Part shown: one piece after another, positions 14,532 through 18,657 of the stretch
Layout: each line of letters begins with the position of its first letter
Position numbering within the stretch: the first letter of the stretch is position 1
From: Subdoligranulum sp.
Lineage (GTDB): Bacteria; Bacillota; Clostridia; Oscillospirales; Ruminococcaceae
DNA length: 21,464 bases
Assembly (NCBI GenBank): GCA_004555405.1
Contig: SFIE01000031.1
Location: forward strand, 1-21,464
Reading direction: 5' to 3'
Made by a program: the position numbers and the translations under genes
Notes under the pieces: generated by a model
Databases searched by the model: none
Seen by the model: the letters and a program-made list of their open reading frames with translations, nothing else
Told to the model about the DNA's origin: nothing

Positions 14532-17354
14532 ATGAAAAAGAGAATTCTGGCCATGGCGCTCACTGCTGCCATGATGCTTTCTCTGTTCCCCGCCAGTGCG
14601 TTTGCTTTGCCCGAAAGCCAGCCCACGGCCTCGAGCAGTGAAATTGTTGCCCCGCTGAATGAATCCGCTTCCGGCGATTCGCAGCCCGCAGCATCAGAAA
14701 AAACCAATAGCGAACCCACCGCGGCATCCGAAAAGGCTGCAAGCTCTGAGGCAACCAGCTCTGAGGCTGCCGATTCCGAAGCCGCCAGCTCCGAGACTGC
14801 AAGCTCTGAGGCTGCAAGCTCTGAGGCCAGCAGTTCCGAGGCCGCAAGCTCCGAGGCAGTAAGCTCCGAGGCTGCACAGGCCGAAGGCGATATTTCGGTG
14901 GCATCGGAAAATGGCAAACGCGGTATGGCAAGGACGCTCTACATAAACCGCTGGGTATATCTTTATACCAAGATCGATCCGAGCATTCAGATCTCGGGAA
15001 GTGAGATCAACAAGGACGACTTCTACACCTTGGGCAGGGTAAAAGTCAGCGTGCCGAACCCGGAGTTTCCGGTGGACCCCATTATATACAATATTATACT
15101 GTACAGAGCCCAAAATGCGGCACAGAGCGGTAAGGTGGAAAGATGGATCAAAAACGGTTCCATCGATCTGAGCGATGTTACCTTTACCAAGCTGAAGCGC
15201 GTGGAGTACGGCGCAACCGATTATGACGAAAGCGGCTGGACTTGGCATTTGGACGGCGTTTTGAACACGGAAAATTACGGCGCCGTAACGGTTCAGCATA
15301 TCAACGATGTAACCCAAAAAGTATACCAAACGGACACCACTTGGTATAAAGCCGGAACGCGGCTTACCTTTGATAAAGCCGACGCAATAGACCCGGGCGA
15401 AGGCTATGAGTTTGCCAGTCTGGATACGGAAGCATACACAGTACAGGCAAAAACAAGTAAGACGATCACCTATCACTACAAGGCCAAACAGGCACCCAAG
15501 TATCCCTATAGCGTATGCTATGTAGATGAAAACAACCAGCCGATCCCGGGCTATGGGTTTAAAACCGGCGAGGCCGAGCTGGGCAGTGAGATCGAGGCAA
15601 AGGATCATAAGATCGACATTCAGGGTTATGTGTACCAGAAGGCTGATCCGGAAAAATTGACCATTACGGACACTGCCGCGAGTAATATGCTCACGCTGAC
15701 CTATAAGAAATGCACCGAGCTGGTTGCAACGAGCATCAACAATTATCCTGCCGAAAACATTGTTTACGATGGCCAGGAGCATAAGTGGGTGCCCACTGTG
15801 ACCGACGGCGACGGCACGGTTCTTGCAGCGGGCACGGACTACGATGTGGCGTACGATTGCACTTCCAATGTGGCACCGTATCACGAGTACATCGATGTGG
15901 GTGACATCAAAGTCACCATCACCGGCAAGGGCAGCTACACCGGCAAGGTGGAATACACCTACAGCATCACCCCGCGTGAGGTTATTTTGCTTTCTCGCGG
16001 TGCCACCAAGGTGTATGACGGCACGCCGCTCACCGCACCGTATGATGTTCCCCTTGGCAACGAAGGCTTTGTGAAAGGCGAAGTAAGCAGAATCTGGACA
16101 GAAGCCAAAGTTACCAATGTGAGCGATAGCAAAGTGCCGAACGAAGTTTTCTTCACGGCAGCCACGAAAGAACAGCTCAATGGACAGAACCCCTTTAACT
16201 TGAAAAACTACGATATTCAGCGCGTGACCGGCACACTGAGCATCACCCCCGTTAAGGATATCGTTGTGACCATCACCGCACCCAACGCTGAGCACACCTA
16301 TGATGGCACTGCCAAATACTTGGACGGCTTCACGGTGACGAGCATCAGCAATCCCACGCTGTACAAACAGGAATATTTCAAGTTTACGGGCCTTGATACG
16401 CAGGATGCACACGCAGAGGGTATCAACGCCGGTACCTATAAGATGAAGCTGGCGCCCAAGCATTTTGAAAACACCAACACAAACTTTGAGAATGTGACCT
16501 TCAAAATCGAGGGCGGCACCCTGACCATCAATCCCGCAACCCTGACCATCACCACCAAATCGGCCAGCAAAACCCATGATGGCAACGATCTGACGGAGCC
16601 AAACGGCTACAGCATCGTTGGCCTTGTGAACGACGAAACCGTAAACTTCAGCATCACCGGCCGCCAAAAGGAAATTGGCAGCAGCGATAACACCTATGTG
16701 ATCGACTGGGACAAGAGCACTGCCAAGCAGGGCAACTACAAGATTGTAAATCATCTTGGCAAGCTGACTGTCGAAGCCCGCTCCGGCGGCAGCAGCTCCG
16801 GCGGCGGCAGCAGCTCCACCCCCACCCCCGCACCCGAGCAGGCCCCCACGCCCACCCCGGTGCCGGTGATCGTGCCTGCTGCCCCCGCACCCGCACCCAC
16901 CCCGGTGCGCCGCGTGGCTCCCGCAGCCACCGCCACCCCCGCACCCACGGCGAAGCCCACGGAAACCATTGCGGAAAGTGAGCCTCCCAAGGCCGAAAGC
17001 GAGCCCGAAGTGATCGAAGATGAGGAAACGCCCCTGGCGCCCATGGCCAACGGCAAATGGGCACTGGTGAACCTGGTGCTTATGATCCTCACCGTGCTGG
17101 CATCGCTGCTGATGCTGCTGGGCGTGATCGGCAAAAAGCGCGGCCGCAACAACAAGAGCTTCTGGCGAATCGCAAGCCTGATTCCCGCCATTGGCGCGCT
17201 GGCTGCGTTTGTGCTCACCGAAAACATGAAGCTGCCCATGGCCATGGTGGACCGCTGGACTCTGCTGATGGCAGTCATCGCAGTGCTGCAGCTCATCGTG
17301 GCAGTCATGAGCAAAAAGCAGAATGAGTCCGAAGACGATGGGGCCAACGCCTGA
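14532..17354 (+). CDS. Large secreted surface protein with MucBP/MBG-like domains and triple-helix anchor
   Basis: A 940-residue protein starting after AAAGGAGG. Residues 1-25 are a signal peptide with an AxA-type end (ASAFA). A Ser/Ala/Glu-rich stalk follows, with pentapeptide repeats SSEAA (about 66-115). A unique region (about 130-245) precedes two MucBP-like modules (about 248-318 and 323-393; YPYSVCYVDENNQPIPGY). Then come four modules of about 80-95 residues with MBG-like YDG/HDG motifs (404-483, 484-573, 574-668, 669-748). A glycine/serine and proline-threonine linker (751-815) leads to an acidic EDEETPLAP segment. Three hydrophobic helices (843-866, 878-896, 907-926) and a charged tail end the protein. 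There is no LPXTG motif; the three helices are the likely membrane anchor. The protein is probably an adhesin or structural surface protein; its ligand is unknown. It has its own promoter and terminator, and repeats flank the gene. Confidence 0.88.
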   Translation: MKKRILAMALTAAMMLSLFPASAFALPESQPTASSSEIVAPLNESASGDSQPAASEKTNSEPTAASEKAASSEATSSEAADSEAASSETASSEAASSEASSSEAASSEAVSSEAAQAEGDISVASENGKRGMARTLYINRWVYLYTKIDPSIQISGSEINKDDFYTLGRVKVSVPNPEFPVDPIIYNIILYRAQNAAQSGKVERWIKNGSIDLSDVTFTKLKRVEYGATDYDESGWTWHLDGVLNTENYGAVTVQHINDVTQKVYQTDTTWYKAGTRLTFDKADAIDPGEGYEFASLDTEAYTVQAKTSKTITYHYKAKQAPKYPYSVCYVDENNQPIPGYGFKTGEAELGSEIEAKDHKIDIQGYVYQKADPEKLTITDTAASNMLTLTYKKCTELVATSINNYPAENIVYDGQEHKWVPTVTDGDGTVLAAGTDYDVAYDCTSNVAPYHEYIDVGDIKVTITGKGSYTGKVEYTYSITPREVILLSRGATKVYDGTPLTAPYDVPLGNEGFVKGEVSRIWTEAKVTNVSDSKVPNEVFFTAATKEQLNGQNPFNLKNYDIQRVTGTLSITPVKDIVVTITAPNAEHTYDGTAKYLDGFTVTSISNPTLYKQEYFKFTGLDTQDAHAEGINAGTYKMKLAPKHFENTNTNFENVTFKIEGGTLTINPATLTITTKSASKTHDGNDLTEPNGYSIVGLVNDETVNFSITGRQKEIGSSDNTYVIDWDKSTAKQGNYKIVNHLGKLTVEARSGGSSSGGGSSSTPTPAPEQAPTPTPVPVIVPAAPAPAPTPVRRVAPAATATPAPTAKPTETIAESEPPKAESEPEVIEDEETPLAPMANGKWALVNLVLMILTVLASLLMLLGVIGKKRGRNNKSFWRIASLIPAIGALAAFVLTENMKLPMAMVDRWTLLMAVIAVLQLIVAVMSKKQNESEDDGANA
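14727..14876 (+). repeat. 15-bp coding tandem repeat
   Basis: About ten in-frame units close to GCTGCAAGCTCTGAG encode the SSEAA pentapeptides in the stalk of surface protein 1. Units differ mostly at third positions and a few Ala/Thr/Val/Ser changes. Confidence 0.85.
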
Positions 17355-17452
17355 TCCCTGCTGACTCGCGGCTTTTAAAACCACGGCATAACCCAGTTCA
17401 AAAATCGGCTGCGCGCCCGCCCGCGGGTGCAAGGCCGGAATAAAGCAAGTTC

Positions 17453-17506
17453 GCCCGGCCGGGCAAAATTCGGAGCATATCCGAACGCCCGGCCGGGCGT
17501 TTTTTT
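17453..17506 (+). terminator. Terminator of surface gene 1; GC-palindromic hairpin element, copy 2 (inverted)
   Basis: GCCCGGCCGGGC (17453-17464), AAAA, TTCGGA (17469-17474), loop, TCCGAA (17480-17485), CGCCCGGCCGGGCG (17486-17499), then seven Ts. Each GC arm is itself a palindrome, and the two arms also pair with each other. This is the same element as 13849-13901 in opposite orientation. Confidence 0.85.
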
Positions 17507-17537
17507 GAGTTAGGAGTTGGAAATTAGGAGTTAGGAG
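17507..17537 (+). repeat. TTAGGAG heptamer cluster, copy 2
   Basis: GAGTTAGGAGTTGG then ATTAGGAGTTAGGAG, directly after the GC hairpin as in copy 1. It forms the left end of a block whose right end (17975-18000) carries the inverted form. Confidence 0.8.
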
Positions 17538-17581
17538 AGCGCTGCATTGCAAGCCCCGCGCAAAAACACCCCCAACCTTTC

Positions 17582-17694
17582 CTATTATATAGTAGGGGCG
17601 AGCATTGCTCGCCCGCCCTTGCCGAACGCTGGCTCTTGCGTTTTGCTCCGCAGCCCACACCGAACACCCCCGCCCTTGCCGCACCCGCAAACCC
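17582..17694 (+). repeat. 113-bp direct repeat, copy 1, with GAGC-stem hairpin
   Basis: Begins CTATTATATAG, contains the hairpin GGGCGAGC-ATT-GCTCGCCC (17596-17614), and ends CGCACCCGCAAACCC. It is identical to 17783-17895 except for one base (GCTCCG versus GCCCCG). Both copies are 201 bases apart. Confidence 0.92.
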
Positions 17695-17711
17695 TCATTC
17701 CACCCCCGCAC

Positions 17712-17741
17712 CGTTGGCGGGCCTGCCATGCAGGCCCCTAC
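17712..17741 (-). repeat. Dispersed hairpin repeat, CTGC-stem variant, copy 2
   Basis: The same 30 bases as at 14031-14060: GGGCCTGC-CAT-GCAGGCCC with outer CCCCTAC. It lies between the two 113-bp repeats. Confidence 0.85.
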
Positions 17742-17782
17742 AAGCAAAAGGCAAGGCTCACGCAAAAACACTCCCGCCCTTT

Positions 17783-17895
17783 CTATTATATAGTAGGGGC
17801 GAGCATTGCTCGCCCGCCCTTGCCGAACGCTGGCTCTTGCGTTTTGCCCCGCAGCCCACACCGAACACCCCCGCCCTTGCCGCACCCGCAAACCC
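17783..17895 (+). repeat. 113-bp direct repeat, copy 2, with GAGC-stem hairpin
   Basis: Second copy of the 17582-17694 unit with one substitution; the hairpin is at 17797-17815. Confidence 0.92.
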
Positions 17896-17916
17896 GAAAA
17901 TACACCCCCGCCCTTT

Positions 17917-17953
17917 CTATTATATAGTAGGGGCGAGCATTGCTCGCCCGCCC
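17917..17953 (+). repeat. Third, truncated copy of the GAGC-stem hairpin unit
   Basis: CTATTATATAG followed by GTAGGGGCGAGC-ATT-GCTCGCCCG, identical to the start of the two 113-bp repeats, then diverging after CCC. Confidence 0.88.
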
Positions 17954-17974
17954 ACACCGCAGCAGCCAACCCCC

Positions 17975-18000
17975 AAATCCTAACTCCTAACTCCCAACCC
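17975..18000 (-). repeat. Inverted TTAGGAG heptamer cluster
   Basis: TCCTAACTCCTAACTCCC is the complement of the cluster at 17507-17537, so the 490-base repeat block is bounded by inverted heptamer clusters. Confidence 0.78.
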
Positions 18001-18009
18001 TCTCCCCCC

Positions 18010-18075
18010 AAAAAAACAAAAAATCCCCAAAAATTTTAAAAAATTCTCAAAATTTTCCAAAAAACACCTCAAAAA
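18010..18075. promoter_or_regulatory. Phased A-tracts, probably curved DNA
   Basis: Seven A-tracts of 4-7 bases start at 18010, 18018, 18029, 18038, 18049, 18059 and 18071, a mean step close to one helical turn. They end ten bases before the TCATAGC repeats, so they may act as an UP-like or bending element. Confidence 0.65.
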
Positions 18076-18084
18076 TGGCCCAAC

Positions 18085-18117
18085 TCATAGCGAAGTCATA
18101 GCGAAGTGTGCTATAAT
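18085..18117 (+). promoter_or_regulatory. Promoter with TCATAGCGAAG direct repeats, surface unit 2
   Basis: A perfect 11-bp tandem repeat TCATAGCGAAG (18085-18095, 18096-18106), then TATAAT at 18112-18117 with TG one base upstream. Distances from the half-sites to the -10 (27 and 16 bases) equal those at 14356-14388. The -35 position reads AGCGAA, not a consensus box. Confidence 0.8.
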
Positions 18118-18139
18118 ATGCTCAGGTAGAGGAAAAACG

Positions 18140-18172
18140 ATGAAATTTTATAGAATCGATAGGCGTATGTAA
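18140..18172 (+). CDS. Possible 10-codon leader ORF
   Basis: ATG preceded by AGAGGA at 18128-18133, encoding MKFYRIDRRM then TAA, about 15-20 bases after the expected transcription start. It could be a leader peptide controlling the downstream genes or chance. The stop overlaps the palindrome GTAAATTTAC. Confidence 0.25.
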   Translation: MKFYRIDRRM

Positions 18173-18243
18173 ATTTACTTTACCTACTAAAACGATACAA
18201 AAACAACGCAAAACCAATTTGCCGAAGAAAGAGGGTCTTTCCG

Positions 18244-18597
18244 GTGAAACCAAATCGAATGATGCCCGCCGGAACGAACCTGTTTCAAATCACGGTGGGC
18301 TTTGGCAATGGCAGGCAGATGAAGGGCTGCGTAAAAAGCGTGGCCCTGGGGCGTGAAGCCCCCTTCACCAGCCTTTCGCGCATGGTGCTGCTGATTGAAG
18401 AATGGCTCGACACCGCCGACTCGGCGCAAATGCCCAAGCCCGGCGCCACGCTGTCCGCCGATTTTGAAATTGAAATTCTGTTTCGGCAAAACTATAGCTG
18501 GCAGGGAAAGCTGCGTTACCTGCGCACCGGGCAAGAAGCCGTGTTTCGCAGCGTGCTGGAGCTGCTGATCCAACTGGAAACAGCGCTGGCACAATAA
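18244..18597 (+). CDS. Small conserved-looking protein of unknown function
   Basis: A 117-residue protein starting at GTG, with AAAGAGGG nine bases upstream; the nearest ATG (residue 6) is less well placed. There is no signal peptide or membrane segment. The C-terminal half, FEIEILFRQNYSWQGKLRYL then FRSVLELLIQLETAL, resembles small hypothetical proteins I recall from gut Clostridia; that recollection is not checked and no function can be given. The N-terminal half (FQITVGFGNGRQMKGCVKSV) may be a beta-rich module. It is the first gene after the TCATAGC promoter and its stop is 60 bases before the second surface gene, so the two are probably co-transcribed. A regulatory or accessory role for the surface protein is inference. 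Confidence 0.72.
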   Translation: MKPNRMMPAGTNLFQITVGFGNGRQMKGCVKSVALGREAPFTSLSRMVLLIEEWLDTADSAQMPKPGATLSADFEIEILFRQNYSWQGKLRYLRTGQEAVFRSVLELLIQLETALAQ

Positions 18598-18606
18598 CTT
18601 TTTTTG

Positions 18607-18627
18607 TCAACCCCCCGCAAGGGTTGA
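18607..18627 (+). promoter_or_regulatory. Conserved leader hairpin, surface gene 2
   Basis: TCAACCC (18607-18613) pairs with GGGTTGA (18621-18627) around CCCGCAA, ending 30 bases before the ATG. As (A)s rather than Ts follow, it is not a terminator. It matches the hairpin before surface gene 1. Confidence 0.62.
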
Positions 18628-18657
18628 AAAAATCTGAAAGAAAAGGAGGAAAAAACG

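Noticed and set aside
17582..17953. A CRISPR array, suggested by three similar palindromic repeats
   Set aside because: Repeat spacing is 201 then 134 bases, the intervening DNA is itself repeated, and no cas gene is present.
14694..18011. A very long minus-strand open frame (over 1,100 codons) opposite surface gene 1
   Set aside because: It is antisense to a well-supported gene with signal peptide and domains. It continues through non-coding repeats, has no domain logic and is explained by GC-rich third positions.
17547..18039. Overlapping plus-strand frames of 60-126 codons in the repeat block
   Set aside because: All are translations of the GTAGGGG hairpin and 113-bp repeats in several frames, proline- and histidine-rich, with no ribosome binding sites.
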